Positions 45,770 through 54,706 of a stretch of 64,000 bases of DNA are shown here, in pieces. Origin of the DNA: CAYILR01 sp964364175 (GTDB lineage Bacteria > Bdellovibrionota > UBA1018); the NCBI GenBank assembly GCA_964364175.1, contig CAYILR010000012.1:1-64000 (forward strand), given 5' to 3'. Made by a program: the position numbers and the translations under genes. Numbering within the stretch: position 1 is the stretch's first letter; each line of letters begins with the position of its first letter. The notes beneath the pieces were generated by a model. It searched no databases. It saw only the letters and a list, made by a program, of their open reading frames with translations, and had not been told where the DNA came from.

Positions 45770-46288
45770 TCAGTGAGTTAACTCATCCAGTTTCTGAAGA
45801 ACTTTCTTGGCGTCCAGAACCGGATCGACATCCTTCTCAATCCACCGAATTCGAAGTCCCGGATCAATGATGAACGTCCAGCGCTTGGACATTCCAATGA
45901 TGGGCATTTGTGATCCATAGAGTTGAGTAATTTTTTTGTCGGCGTCGGCAAGCAAGGCGAAGTTGAGATTCTCTTTGCGATGGAATTTGGCCTGCGCTTC
46001 TACACTGTCTGTGCTGATTCCAAAAACTCCAACCTTTCTTTTTTCAAATTCCGCGCGGTGGTCCCGAAATGCACAGGCTTGCTTGGTGCATCCCGGAGTC
46101 TCAGCCTTGGGATAAAAATAAAGAACCGTCCACGAACCTCTGCGGCTAATCAAATCAAACGACTGACCGTCATGAGTCTTGGTTTGAAACTCAGGAGCCG
46201 GATCGCCCACTTGCAAGTCTGTTGCGTGAGCAGAGAACGATGCCGAAGCAATTCCAGCCATCAAAACCCAGTGCGAGATTCTTTTCAT
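45770..46288 (-). CDS. exported Bcp/PrxQ-type peroxiredoxin
   Basis: The 172-residue protein has a signal peptide (MKRISHWVLMAGIASASFSA) followed by an AhpC/TSA-Bcp domain. Peroxidatic Cys67 lies in TPGCTKQACAFRD, and Cys72 five residues later is the resolving cysteine of PrxQ-type enzymes. The enzyme reduces peroxides using a thiol donor. A signal peptide is unusual for Bcp and suggests a periplasmic role. Confidence 0.85.
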   Translation of the reverse strand: MKRISHWVLMAGIASASFSAHATDLQVGDPAPEFQTKTHDGQSFDLISRRGSWTVLYFYPKAETPGCTKQACAFRDHRAEFEKRKVGVFGISTDSVEAQAKFHRKENLNFALLADADKKITQLYGSQMPIIGMSKRWTFIIDPGLRIRWIEKDVDPVLDAKKVLQKLDELTH

Positions 46289-46309
46289 AAAACTAGAGAT
46301 AACATAAAA

Positions 46310-46376
46310 GTCGCGTTTGGCGACAGAGTCATGCGAAGAGAGGGGTGCTGACCCCTTTATTGTCGCGTTTCGCGAC
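46310..46376. repeat. solo REP doublet without transposase
   Basis: GTCGC-GTTTG-GCGAC (46310-46324), a central AGGGGT-GCTG-ACCCCT hairpin (46341-46356) and GTCGC-GTTTC-GCGAC (46362-46376). The loop GTTTR/GTTTC and three-hairpin plan match the arrays around both RAYT genes, while the stem bases differ, keeping pairing. Confidence 0.82.
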
Positions 46377-46400
46377 TTTGCATCGCGCTCGCAACGCCAC

Positions 46401-47072
46401 TCACCCTAGTCTGTGCATCCCGCCACGAAAGAACACGTCAATCTTGCCAAAAACCTCAAACCGCTCCTGCCCTGTATCCATCACCACTCCACCCCCATCG
46501 CGGCAGGCATAGATGGGGTTTTCAGTTCTGCGAGAATACTGCAGCAACTCACGCTTGGCCTGAGCAATACCCGTGTAGTGAGGGGAAAACTCGAATTTCA
46601 CCAACCCCAAGCCGCTGAGATTTTTGATCGCGACTTCGTTGCGATCGGCGTTTTGTTTGGGAATCGAAGCCAGGCGAATATTCGGAGTGAGAATCAATGC
46701 GCCCGCACTCAATCCAGCCAATACGCCGCCTTCCTTTGCATACTTACGTAAAAGAGGAATCAATCCGTTTTTCTGCAGATGTTTGAGAAAATAATAAGTA
46801 TTCCCCCCTGCCAGATAAATCACGTCACTCTGGAGAGCTTTCCTAAGATCCGCTTTTTGCATCGCCTGGTCCACCGGCAGGCAATGAAAACTAGTCGCCC
46901 CGAACTGGCGATATCTTTTTCTGAATCGATTGAAATAAACCTCCGCCCCATCCGAGCAAAAAGGAACATAAGTCATCCGCTTGGTCCGCCCCGATCCCGT
47001 CAAACCCAGCAAGGCTTCGTGGAGGAACCGATTCTTAGGCTCTTGACCCCCCGAGTAGAGGACGAGTTTCAT
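46401..47072 (-). CDS. peptidase S51 family (PepE-like)
   Basis: The 223-residue protein carries LAGLSAGALIL, the S51 nucleophile motif with serine in GLSAGA, plus IYLAGGNTYYFL and IYACRDGGGVV downstream. Family members include peptidase E and cyanophycinase, which cleave aspartyl peptides. There is no signal peptide, so it is cytoplasmic. Confidence 0.83.
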   Translation of the reverse strand: MKLVLYSGGQEPKNRFLHEALLGLTGSGRTKRMTYVPFCSDGAEVYFNRFRKRYRQFGATSFHCLPVDQAMQKADLRKALQSDVIYLAGGNTYYFLKHLQKNGLIPLLRKYAKEGGVLAGLSAGALILTPNIRLASIPKQNADRNEVAIKNLSGLGLVKFEFSPHYTGIAQAKRELLQYSRRTENPIYACRDGGGVVMDTGQERFEVFGKIDVFFRGGMHRLG

Positions 47073-47157
47073 ATGTCATCTGATCGGCAAGCAAGGGTCA
47101 CGAAATGAGAGCACCTTTTTACTTAACGCCAGGCTCCAGATAACCGATAGGTCCGGT

Positions 47158-48990
47158 ATGAGAGTTCATGCTCTGAGTCAGAGCACGCCTTATTCCAGTT
47201 TTAGCGAGATCAATGGGCTTCACTCGTTCCAAAAGGCGGTTCCGAACGGCTATATCCTTTATCAGGCTCGCACGCGCCACAACGGCAAGATTGCCTTCTT
47301 TAATTTCCCACTCGCCAAAGAAATGGGGCTGATCCCCAAAGACCATCCTCACCGGCTCAACCCCCAACTCATTAAACAGGTTTTGAATCATTTCGCCCTG
47401 ATGATCATCAACGACTACGACATCCAAAAAGGCACCCGCTTCGATCCCAAGGACGTGAAGCCTCACCCCTACATGGCGACTCGATACCTCCAGCTTCAGC
47501 ATCCTGACCGCCGAGGATTGTCGTCTGGCGATGGACGAGGAATTTGGAATGGAGAATTCAGACGCAACGGCGTGACCTGGGACATTTCGAGTTCTGGCAC
47601 CGGCGCCACCCGACTCAGCCCAGCTGTCACTCTCGAAAAACGCTTCTTCAAATCCGGCGACCCGCGAGTCTGCTATGGCAACGGCCTCAACCACATCGAC
47701 GACGGGATCAGCACAGCTCTGCTCAGCGAAATATTCCACAAAAATGGTATATCCACCGAGCGGACCTTGACCGTCATCGAATTCCCGGACGGCAGCTCCA
47801 TCAATGTGCGCTCGTCCCAGTGCCTGCTTCGCCCTTCGCATTTCTTCTGGCACCTCAAACAAGGCGACTTCGAGGGACTCAGGGCGTCCGTGGATTACTG
47901 GATCCAACGAAGAACCGCCAACGGAGACTGGACCCCCCCCAAGGACACTCGCGGGCGTTACGAATACATGTGCCAGCAAGTAGCACAGGATTTTTCTCGG
48001 GCGGCCGCACGGTTCGAAAGTGATTATATATTTTGCTGGATGGATTGGGACGGCGACAACATTCTTTGTGATGGAGGAATCATCGACTACGGATCGGTTC
48101 GGCAATTCGGCCTCTATCACCATGAGTACCGATATGACGACGTCGAGCGATTCTCGACCAAGATCCCTGAGCAGAAAGCAAAGGCCCGCTACACCGTCCA
48201 GACCTTCGCGCAAATTCGAGACTACCTGATCACCGGGAAAAAAAGACCTATTCATAAATTCAGAAACGATTCAGCACTCAAACTCTTCGATCAAAATTTC
48301 AACCGCGTTCTGAACGACTCCCTGCTCTACAAGATCGGATTCAAACAAGAGCAGCGAGCGTATCTCAAAAAATACCACCACAGCGACGTTCAAGAATTCA
48401 GAAAATATTTTTCTTATTTCGAAAAAGCCAAATCCCACCGCGGAATTTATGAAACCGAGGATGGCATCACTTGCGATGCGATTTTCTGCATGCGGGATGC
48501 GTTGAGGGAATTGCCTCGGATGCTGCTGGAGAATAAAACACAAAAACTCAGCGCACAAAAACTCATCGAAAAAATAAAATCCAGCTATGCCAAGAAAAAA
48601 GATCTGAACATCAAACCCTACCGCGAAGAACAGGCGAATCGATTGCAAAGCTGTTATCTGAAGCTGGCCTCGGAAATTTCGAAACGTTTCAATCACTCTT
48701 CTCTGAAAAAAACGCTGTTGCAACTCACGATGAGATCTTCAGTGATCAACCGCCCGGATCGAATCACGGGGGATGGAGTGATTTATGTGACGGATCGCCT
48801 GCTGAAGGATAAAAAACGGATTTCTTCGGACGAATTCCACAAAATCCTGGAAGACATCGTCCACTATCAAGTTCTGGTTCCCGAGCACAGCCGCAACAAG
48901 CCAGCTATTTCTCTCGACAAGAAAACAACCATCGCTCGCAAGATCAAATCTCACCTACGAATTATTCAGAATAATAGAGAAAGCTGTTAG
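47158..48990 (+). CDS. SelO-like (YdiU/UPF0061-related) protein
   Basis: The 610-residue protein has a patchy match to SelO pseudokinases: VKPHPYMATRYLQLQHPDRRG, a GTGATRLSP segment, a charged middle with WDGDNILCDGGIIDYG, which resembles the family's metal-binding NxxD...IDYG region, and HHEYRYDDVERFS. SelO transfers AMP from ATP to protein hydroxyls. The match is diverged and the length is above typical, so this may be a distinct branch. The start ATG has a weak AGGT nearby. It overlaps the convergent omp gene by 4 bp. Confidence 0.5.
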   Translation: MRVHALSQSTPYSSFSEINGLHSFQKAVPNGYILYQARTRHNGKIAFFNFPLAKEMGLIPKDHPHRLNPQLIKQVLNHFALMIINDYDIQKGTRFDPKDVKPHPYMATRYLQLQHPDRRGLSSGDGRGIWNGEFRRNGVTWDISSSGTGATRLSPAVTLEKRFFKSGDPRVCYGNGLNHIDDGISTALLSEIFHKNGISTERTLTVIEFPDGSSINVRSSQCLLRPSHFFWHLKQGDFEGLRASVDYWIQRRTANGDWTPPKDTRGRYEYMCQQVAQDFSRAAARFESDYIFCWMDWDGDNILCDGGIIDYGSVRQFGLYHHEYRYDDVERFSTKIPEQKAKARYTVQTFAQIRDYLITGKKRPIHKFRNDSALKLFDQNFNRVLNDSLLYKIGFKQEQRAYLKKYHHSDVQEFRKYFSYFEKAKSHRGIYETEDGITCDAIFCMRDALRELPRMLLENKTQKLSAQKLIEKIKSSYAKKKDLNIKPYREEQANRLQSCYLKLASEISKRFNHSSLKKTLLQLTMRSSVINRPDRITGDGVIYVTDRLLKDKKRISSDEFHKILEDIVHYQVLVPEHSRNKPAISLDKKTTIARKIKSHLRIIQNNRESC

Positions 48991-49676
48991 AGTTCGAAGC
49001 GAAGACCCATGCTCAAAGTATCGCCGTTCAAAGATCCTTTGTTGGCATCGTTGCTTCTCGTAGCACCCCGAACGTTCCGGTACTCAGCAACGAGATAGGT
49101 TCGAGTAATACCCATCTGTCCATTGAGCGAGCGTGCCGTGGTGTCATCCAAGGAATTCAAGCAAAACATCAGACCCGCCATGGGGCCACGCGCATTGAGG
49201 AATCCACGCTTCTGATCCACGCCACGGAGCTGATATCGCCATTGTTCGGCCGAATATCCAACGACAGGAACGATGATCTGAGAATCTGAGTATCGAGCTT
49301 GGTAAGTCACTTCTGCACCATAGGCCCAAGCAAAAACAAGGTTGGCTCGATCTCCGCGACTAGCAAAATCCGCACGTGTCGAGTTGGTCTTCAACAATGC
49401 ACCGATTCCCAAAACACCGAATTTTTGAATGGGCATGATATTGAACCCAAAATCCATCGGCAGATTGTAATAATTGTCTTTCACGCTTTTGAATCCGAAC
49501 CGATTCGAAACGCCGCTTGGACTTGTGTTCACTTGAACGCCAGTCGCAATCGCGCTCTTAGAAGAATGCGGCACATCCACCGAAGTCTCCGACACGCTCG
49601 ACTCAGCCTGCGCCAGAGAAGCCATGGTTAACGAACTCAAAACAACTGCCCACTTCATTTTCTTGAAATTTCTCAT
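48987..49676 (-). CDS. outer-membrane beta-barrel protein
   Basis: The product from the ATG at 49676 has a signal peptide (MRNFKKMKWAVVLSSLTMAS to LAQA) and a C-terminal part of alternating aromatic and polar residues ending LSMGLRFEL, typical of a small outer-membrane barrel. The frame stays open through the duplicated upstream module to a TTG at 49715. The 74-bp module at 49667-49740 supplies the promoter and the start codon, and an almost identical module begins the gene at 51302-52018. Confidence 0.65.
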   Translation of the reverse strand: MRNFKKMKWAVVLSSLTMASLAQAESSVSETSVDVPHSSKSAIATGVQVNTSPSGVSNRFGFKSVKDNYYNLPMDFGFNIMPIQKFGVLGIGALLKTNSTRADFASRGDRANLVFAWAYGAEVTYQARYSDSQIIVPVVGYSAEQWRYQLRGVDQKRGFLNARGPMAGLMFCLNSLDDTTARSLNGQMGITRTYLVAEYRNVRGATRSNDANKGSLNGDTLSMGLRFEL

Positions 49677-49740
49677 AGGTGCAGCGAATTTACTATATTT
49701 TACTAAATTAGTCAAATATAATTTCTAATATTTATTTAAA
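49667..49740 (-). promoter_or_regulatory. duplicated promoter/start module, copy 1
   Basis: On the minus strand, TTGACT (49710-49715), a 17-bp spacer and TAAATT (49687-49692) form a good sigma70-type promoter. The ATG at 49674-49676 begins only ten bases after the -10 box, so the transcript would have almost no leader. The 74 bp match 52009-52082 with three differences. Confidence 0.6.
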
Positions 49741-49760
49741 AACAGATCAACTTGACTCGT

Positions 49761-51317
49761 TTAAATCAAACCCTGTCGGCGAAATTTCAGCAACGTAATC
49801 AGATCTTCTGAGCTGACCAGCCGATTACCCAAATCAGGCTCATTTTGAACGATCAGGATCTTGAGCGAAAGCAAGAGATGGTAGTAAATTTTCTCTTGCT
49901 CAGTGGCAGGCCGCCCTTGAATGAGCTTTTGGTTAATCAAGCGAATCGCTCCCAATCGTTTCTCAGGTTCATTGCTGAGAATCTCGTAAACAGGCTTGAG
50001 TGATTTCTTTTTCCCTGGCTCCAGCTTCTCCCTGGCTTCGTCCAAGAGATCTTCCATTTGGGAGCTAACCTGATCCCACTTTTTCGTCTTAGACAAATAG
50101 GATTCCAAAGACGTATCAGCCAACAACGAATCATTTCTCAGAGCATCATCAAAAAAGAGTGGAACTCTCCCGGTCACCAGACCTGTCTCCACTTTGATCC
50201 CGAATGCCTTTTCAAGAATATCCCGGATCTCAGTCGTGCAATTTTTTGACAAGAGCGAGTATTTTTCGCCATTATGGCGATAATCAAATAGATCGCTGTA
50301 TCTCATCTGAAGATAAAAAATCAGATCCCAAATTTTTTCTTGTTTGTAACTGATCTCGTAGCGTTTCAGCGTCCGATCTTCGAGCATGTTGTAAATATGT
50401 TTGGCAGTGTTGAGCTCAAAGGCCACCAAGGTCAACGGGATCCGATCATTCACCGCATCCGAAACTACATCCAAAAATCCATCACTCTGCTGAGGGACGC
50501 CTGCAAAAGAAAAAACAAGATCGTTCTCATCATTGACATCACAATCCCTGATCCTCAGCATTGAATGCCCCAACATTCCTTCTCGGGAACCCGATGTGGC
50601 AACCATCAGTTCTATGACTGGCTTTTGGTGCATGGTTTCGCAATAGTGGTACATTTCATAAACACGGCTAGTCACATAGTCCGTCGGGTGGATCCTCATG
50701 TGCAGCGGAGCTGTTGAACCATAGGTCTCGTAATCAAAGAAATGCTCACGAAGTAGTCCAAAAATCTCCCGGTGGCCCTGCCAATAGTCGGGATACCTGA
50801 TATAAGCCAAAGTGTTTTCGATCCAAAACTGAAGCACACTCGCATCATCCGTTTTTTTCCCACTGTTTTCTAAAAATCTAAGAACCAAGGGATGTTTAAA
50901 AAGAGATGATTTTTTTGCCCAAATCGAAAGGTGTGCAGAATACAAAGCACTGATGAATTTTGTGGGGATCAGCTCCCATCTTCGGAGCCGGATATGATCT
51001 CGATCGATCTCAGTCAAACAGTCTAATCCCACCACAATAGCCCGGGTTTCTACATTAACTTCAACGCAGCCTGGGACTTGAGCTTCCAACGAAACAGAAA
51101 CGTGTTCCCAAATATCACTGAGCGTATTCGGCAAGGTATATGGATACGAATCCACCAGCCAATCCCGGAGCGATTCAGAAAACCTCACTTCAGACTGAGG
51201 CAAATGTGATGCCACCTGGGCCGCAATCGCTGATTCTACAAACCAGCTCGACACTGCGGTCAGCAGAATGAGAACAAACGACTGAAGGGGAGATCTTCCG
51301 TTTACAGGGTTTTCCAT
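49761..51317 (-). CDS. DUF4105-like exported protein
   Basis: The 518-residue protein has an N-terminal hydrophobic signal (SFVLILLTAVSSWFVESAIA). A central region has GHSMLRIRD and later YSLLSKNCTTEIRDILE, the conserved His and Cys segments of the DUF4105 (Lnb N-terminal) family of papain-like fold proteins. A role in lipoprotein or envelope modification is a family-level guess. It overlaps the upstream gene (51302-52018) by 16 bp. Confidence 0.68.
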   Translation of the reverse strand: MENPVNGRSPLQSFVLILLTAVSSWFVESAIAAQVASHLPQSEVRFSESLRDWLVDSYPYTLPNTLSDIWEHVSVSLEAQVPGCVEVNVETRAIVVGLDCLTEIDRDHIRLRRWELIPTKFISALYSAHLSIWAKKSSLFKHPLVLRFLENSGKKTDDASVLQFWIENTLAYIRYPDYWQGHREIFGLLREHFFDYETYGSTAPLHMRIHPTDYVTSRVYEMYHYCETMHQKPVIELMVATSGSREGMLGHSMLRIRDCDVNDENDLVFSFAGVPQQSDGFLDVVSDAVNDRIPLTLVAFELNTAKHIYNMLEDRTLKRYEISYKQEKIWDLIFYLQMRYSDLFDYRHNGEKYSLLSKNCTTEIRDILEKAFGIKVETGLVTGRVPLFFDDALRNDSLLADTSLESYLSKTKKWDQVSSQMEDLLDEAREKLEPGKKKSLKPVYEILSNEPEKRLGAIRLINQKLIQGRPATEQEKIYYHLLLSLKILIVQNEPDLGNRLVSSEDLITLLKFRRQGLI

Positions 51318-52018
51318 TGGGGACTTGTCGAATTCTTCAAATACGAACCCACAAACACGGCTACATAATCTTTGTAGTTATTCGCGCCTGCTGCGTCGTC
51401 CTTAGATAAATCCCCATGCTGAATCAACCCCTGAATGTTTTGATTGCTGTCTTCAATAATCCTGTTCGCAATTTGATCGGCAGTTGTCCCTGTTTTTGCG
51501 GCGTTTTCTGCAGAATAAATATTTGTGCCAAATGCGTTGAGAACAGCTGCATGAACCAATGCACTGTCTTTTTCTGTTTTCGGGAAGGCCAGATTTTTCG
51601 CGACCGCTTCTTGCCGAGCTTTTTTGAGTGATTCGCACTGATTAAACTCGTTGTTTTGTAGCTCGCAAAGCTGAAATCCGCTTGCAAATTGCTTGAGCTG
51701 AACCTCATCGCGACTCGCAATGGAGCTATCCAAAATCACCACGATGGTACCCTCGATCGGACTAGAAACCAGTGACAAAGGAACATAGATCGGCAAAAGA
51801 AGCGTGGAAATCAATGAACAGCTGTATGAACCCGGGTCCGAGTCGAAAGACTCCAGGGGAAGCAGGCTTCCCATCCGAATTTTAAATCCACCCACATTGT
51901 TCGTGTATTCACACGACAGAGTGTAATCGTGCTCTTTCGCGTAAGATAATCCGGCAACAGCCGAACTGAGAACCATGCTAAGACCGACAGCAACTTGAAC
52001 TGATTTAGAATTTCTCAT
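51302..52018 (-). CDS. exported protein of unknown function
   Basis: From the ATG at 52018 the product is about 238 residues, with a signal peptide (MRNSKSVQVAVGLSMVLSSA) and three mature cysteines (LSCEY, YSCSL, QLCEL). No family is recognised. Its first two codons lie in the duplicated 74-bp module also used by the gene at 48987-49676. It overlaps the DUF4105-like gene by 16 bp, so both should share one transcript. Confidence 0.6.
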   Translation of the reverse strand: MRNSKSVQVAVGLSMVLSSAVAGLSYAKEHDYTLSCEYTNNVGGFKIRMGSLLPLESFDSDPGSYSCSLISTLLLPIYVPLSLVSSPIEGTIVVILDSSIASRDEVQLKQFASGFQLCELQNNEFNQCESLKKARQEAVAKNLAFPKTEKDSALVHAAVLNAFGTNIYSAENAAKTGTTADQIANRIIEDSNQNIQGLIQHGDLSKDDAAGANNYKDYVAVFVGSYLKNSTSPQWKTL

Positions 52019-52082
52019 AGGTGCGGCGAATTTACTATGTCTTACTAAATTAGTCAAATATAATTTCTAATATTTATTTAAA
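52009..52082 (-). promoter_or_regulatory. duplicated promoter/start module, copy 2
   Basis: The same TTGACT-17-TAAATT promoter and immediate ATG (52016-52018) as in 49667-49740. Three differences occur in 74 bp, none of them in the two promoter boxes. Sequence similarity ends abruptly on both sides. Confidence 0.6.
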
Positions 52083-52141
52083 CCGAAATAAACATGAGCC
52101 GCAGCCTGCGGCGAATCAACAAAACAATCAACTGAATCGAT

Positions 52142-53935
52142 TTACCTAGGCTGCTTCCAGTCCGAATAGATTGCCGCTAAGCGTGGCACAACCAATCGGC
52201 GATAGCGCTCGAATAGCGCGCCCTGAGCTGCTGGGTCTTTCACCGCGTGCTTTTTCAACGCTCTCAGTGTCTCCACATAAGCCAAGCCCTGGCAGAATGT
52301 CTCGGCATGCACAATCAGGCGATTGACCTTTTTCTCATCCATATTGAATGAAGGTCGGGACTGAAGCCACTTAGTGAGTTCAAACCCGACGTTCTTGTCA
52401 GTGGCTTCGGAACCCGTCACGGTGCGCAACAACAGGAGAGCCAGATTTTTATTGAACTCATAGTGAACGTTTCTAAATCCACGTTCAAACTCGTTGGAGC
52501 TCGTCACCAAATTCCCCAGCGGGTGATTGGCCATGATGATTTGCAAAAATCGAGTCGGACGACGGAACGAGAACTTCAAGAAATCCTTCATCGCCATGAG
52601 CGATTGAATTTGCGAAGTCCCCTCGTACAACAAAGCTCCGAAACTATCTCGATGATAGCGCTCGATCTGATACTCACCAATAAATCCGTACCCACCAAAA
52701 CCCTGGATCGCCTTTTTTGAAATCTCGGCATACGCTTCGGAGCCATAAAATTTCACCAAAGGAGTCAGGTGCCGGGTTTTGCGGAGTGCTTTTTTATACA
52801 AAGCCGATTCCGGCTCGGTCAAATCCCCCGTGTGGCGCTTTTTCATATCGAGCTTCTGGTACACATCAAATGAACAAAGTGCCTCGATCATCAGAACACG
52901 AATCGCATCGCGCTCAGTTTCCCAATCGGTTAAATTGCGCTTATATAAAGAATGCTCGACCAAAGGCTTGCCAAATTGCATCCGAGTCTGTGCGTATTCA
53001 CTCACGCGATCCAGTGAGCCTTCGATTCCGCCGATTCCTTGAATACCCACGCCGATCCGAGCCTCGTTCATCAAGTGCAACATGATCTGGAAACCGTGAT
53101 TCTCTTCTCCCACCAACTGAGCAGTGGTATTTTCGTAAACCACTTCGCAAGTCGCAGAACCATGCAATCCCATTTTTTCTTCGAGTTTGGTGATGCGATA
53201 GTTGTGGCGATCGCCTAACCATTCTTCGACCAAGAACAACGAGATTCCCTTGAGCCCCTCTGGAGCTCCCGGAGTCCGAGCCAAAACAAATCCCAAACCA
53301 CCGCCACCGTTGGAAATAAAAATTTTCGCGCCATTGAGGAGGTACGTTCCATCCGCTTGCTTCACTGCGCGGGTTTTGATCGCGCCGACATCGGATCCAG
53401 CACCGGGCTCGGTCAAACACATGCTCCCGCTCAACTCACCGTTCATGATTTTTGGAATCAGGCGATCACGAGTCTCCTTCGGGCAGAACCGTTCGATCAT
53501 GTCTTCGAACGCCAGAAAAAATCCCAGTTGAATCGAGGTCGAAGAGCAGGCTCGGCAAACTTGTTCCATCGCCAGCCACGCAACCACAGCAGGAACACCC
53601 ATTCCACCGTACTCGGGACCCGGTAGAAGCGAAAACAATCCGAGTTCTTTGGCTTCGCGATAAGTTTTTGCCAAAGGTTCAGAAGGAATAAACGCATCGT
53701 TCTTCAAGGTGCCTGAACCAACACGATCCAACTCCCCTGCTCGCTCTCGCAAAGAAGTCCCAGCCCATTTGCCAATACTGGCGACGAGCTCTTCGTAGAA
53801 CGAAATCACTTCTTCTTTGTTCGTGAATCCCTCAGGCGTGGGGAAGCTGGGATAATAAACGGGAATAATCGTATCCCAATCAACTGCGTTTTTGAATAAA
53901 ACTGCCCATTCCGGTGTGTCTCTGTAGTAGTCCAT
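52142..53935 (-). CDS. acyl-CoA dehydrogenase
   Basis: The 597-residue flavoprotein has the family's LFSLLPGPEYGGMG, MCLTEPGAGSDVGAIKT and ISNGGGG segments. The catalytic glutamate lies in LLYEGTSQIQ near the end of the core. An extra N-terminal stretch and about 150 C-terminal residues, as in long bacterial acyl-CoA dehydrogenases, extend the roughly 380-residue core. It oxidises acyl-CoA to enoyl-CoA in beta-oxidation. Confidence 0.88.
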   Translation of the reverse strand: MDYYRDTPEWAVLFKNAVDWDTIIPVYYPSFPTPEGFTNKEEVISFYEELVASIGKWAGTSLRERAGELDRVGSGTLKNDAFIPSEPLAKTYREAKELGLFSLLPGPEYGGMGVPAVVAWLAMEQVCRACSSTSIQLGFFLAFEDMIERFCPKETRDRLIPKIMNGELSGSMCLTEPGAGSDVGAIKTRAVKQADGTYLLNGAKIFISNGGGGLGFVLARTPGAPEGLKGISLFLVEEWLGDRHNYRITKLEEKMGLHGSATCEVVYENTTAQLVGEENHGFQIMLHLMNEARIGVGIQGIGGIEGSLDRVSEYAQTRMQFGKPLVEHSLYKRNLTDWETERDAIRVLMIEALCSFDVYQKLDMKKRHTGDLTEPESALYKKALRKTRHLTPLVKFYGSEAYAEISKKAIQGFGGYGFIGEYQIERYHRDSFGALLYEGTSQIQSLMAMKDFLKFSFRRPTRFLQIIMANHPLGNLVTSSNEFERGFRNVHYEFNKNLALLLLRTVTGSEATDKNVGFELTKWLQSRPSFNMDEKKVNRLIVHAETFCQGLAYVETLRALKKHAVKDPAAQGALFERYRRLVVPRLAAIYSDWKQPR

Positions 53936-53990
53936 ACCTCGCTATAGTCCCAACCTTCCGAGCTGTAAACGATCATTCAGCGAACGACAG

Positions 53991-54132
53991 TTTTGGTACT
54001 AATTCACGCCATATACTTTTTTGCCGGATACCCGCTTAACGCGGCCGCACGATGCGGCTTAAGCGTTAGATCAGGACGATCGGAGCGGCGTATCCGGCAA
54101 AAAAGTATATGGTGTGAATTAGTACCAGAACT
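53991..54132. repeat. palindrome B, mirrored 3' end of the adjacent outer-membrane protein gene
   Basis: Arms of 42 bp (53991-54032 and 54091-54132) pair with only two mismatches, both G-T type. The right arm includes the last three codons and stop of the gene at 54119-54697; the left arm is its inverted copy. The 58-bp centre holds hairpin GCCGCA-CGA-TGCGGC (54045-54059) inside a CGCTTAA/TTAAGCG stem. Confidence 0.85.
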
Positions 54133-54697
54133 TCAAAGCCAGGTTGAAAAGGAAGGCAGATGGCGCCGTCGCGCTTAAGAATCCATACATATATGAAATG
54201 TCCACTCCACCTGAAAATCTCCAAAAGAAATAGTCATATCCCAGCACCGGCCCCGCATAGAAAAACCCTGTGGGGTCGCTGATCAGCACACTGCCATCGC
54301 TGGTCGTCGTCGTCAGTGAAAGCGTATTGCGGCCATAGCCAGCCCTCAGGCCTCCGTGCACCCCTTTGAGCGAAGATGAACCAAAGAGTTGCCCATCGAC
54401 CCCGTAATACTGGGTCGAACGAGAAAAGATAACCTGACTTGAATCGGATGCCGTTGCGGTTGCGCTCACCTTGTAATGCTGAAAATAAAGCCCCGCTCCA
54501 ATCAACGGCACAATTCGATAAATGGCAGTCGCACCCACCGCAAAAGCCGGACTGACATCGCTGGAAAGCGATAACCCGCCCAGCGCCCCCACGTATCCAC
54601 GCGCTTTGATCTCAGCCGCGTGCCCAGCACCTGCCGTAAGAATGAGAAAAATGAAATTCAAGAGAATCGGCCATCGCCGAATTAGGCTTGAGAGCAC
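54119..54697 (-). CDS. small outer-membrane beta-barrel protein
   Basis: The 192-residue protein has a signal (SLIRRWPILLNFIFLILTAG to GHA-A) and a barrel-like sequence with alternating hydrophobic residues ending NLALKFWY, a typical outer-membrane C-terminus. Its last codons and stop lie in one arm of palindrome B. It begins 9 bp after the msbA-like gene, suggesting co-transcription. Confidence 0.68.
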   Translation of the reverse strand: MLSSLIRRWPILLNFIFLILTAGAGHAAEIKARGYVGALGGLSLSSDVSPAFAVGATAIYRIVPLIGAGLYFQHYKVSATATASDSSQVIFSRSTQYYGVDGQLFGSSSLKGVHGGLRAGYGRNTLSLTTTTSDGSVLISDPTGFFYAGPVLGYDYFFWRFSGGVDISYMYGFLSATAPSAFLFNLALKFWY

Positions 54698-54706
54698 ACC
54701 CTAATA

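Noticed and set aside
47119..48255. 378-residue minus-strand ORF
   Set aside because: It is antisense to the SelO-like gene, has no recognisable motif or start signal, and shows biased shadow composition.
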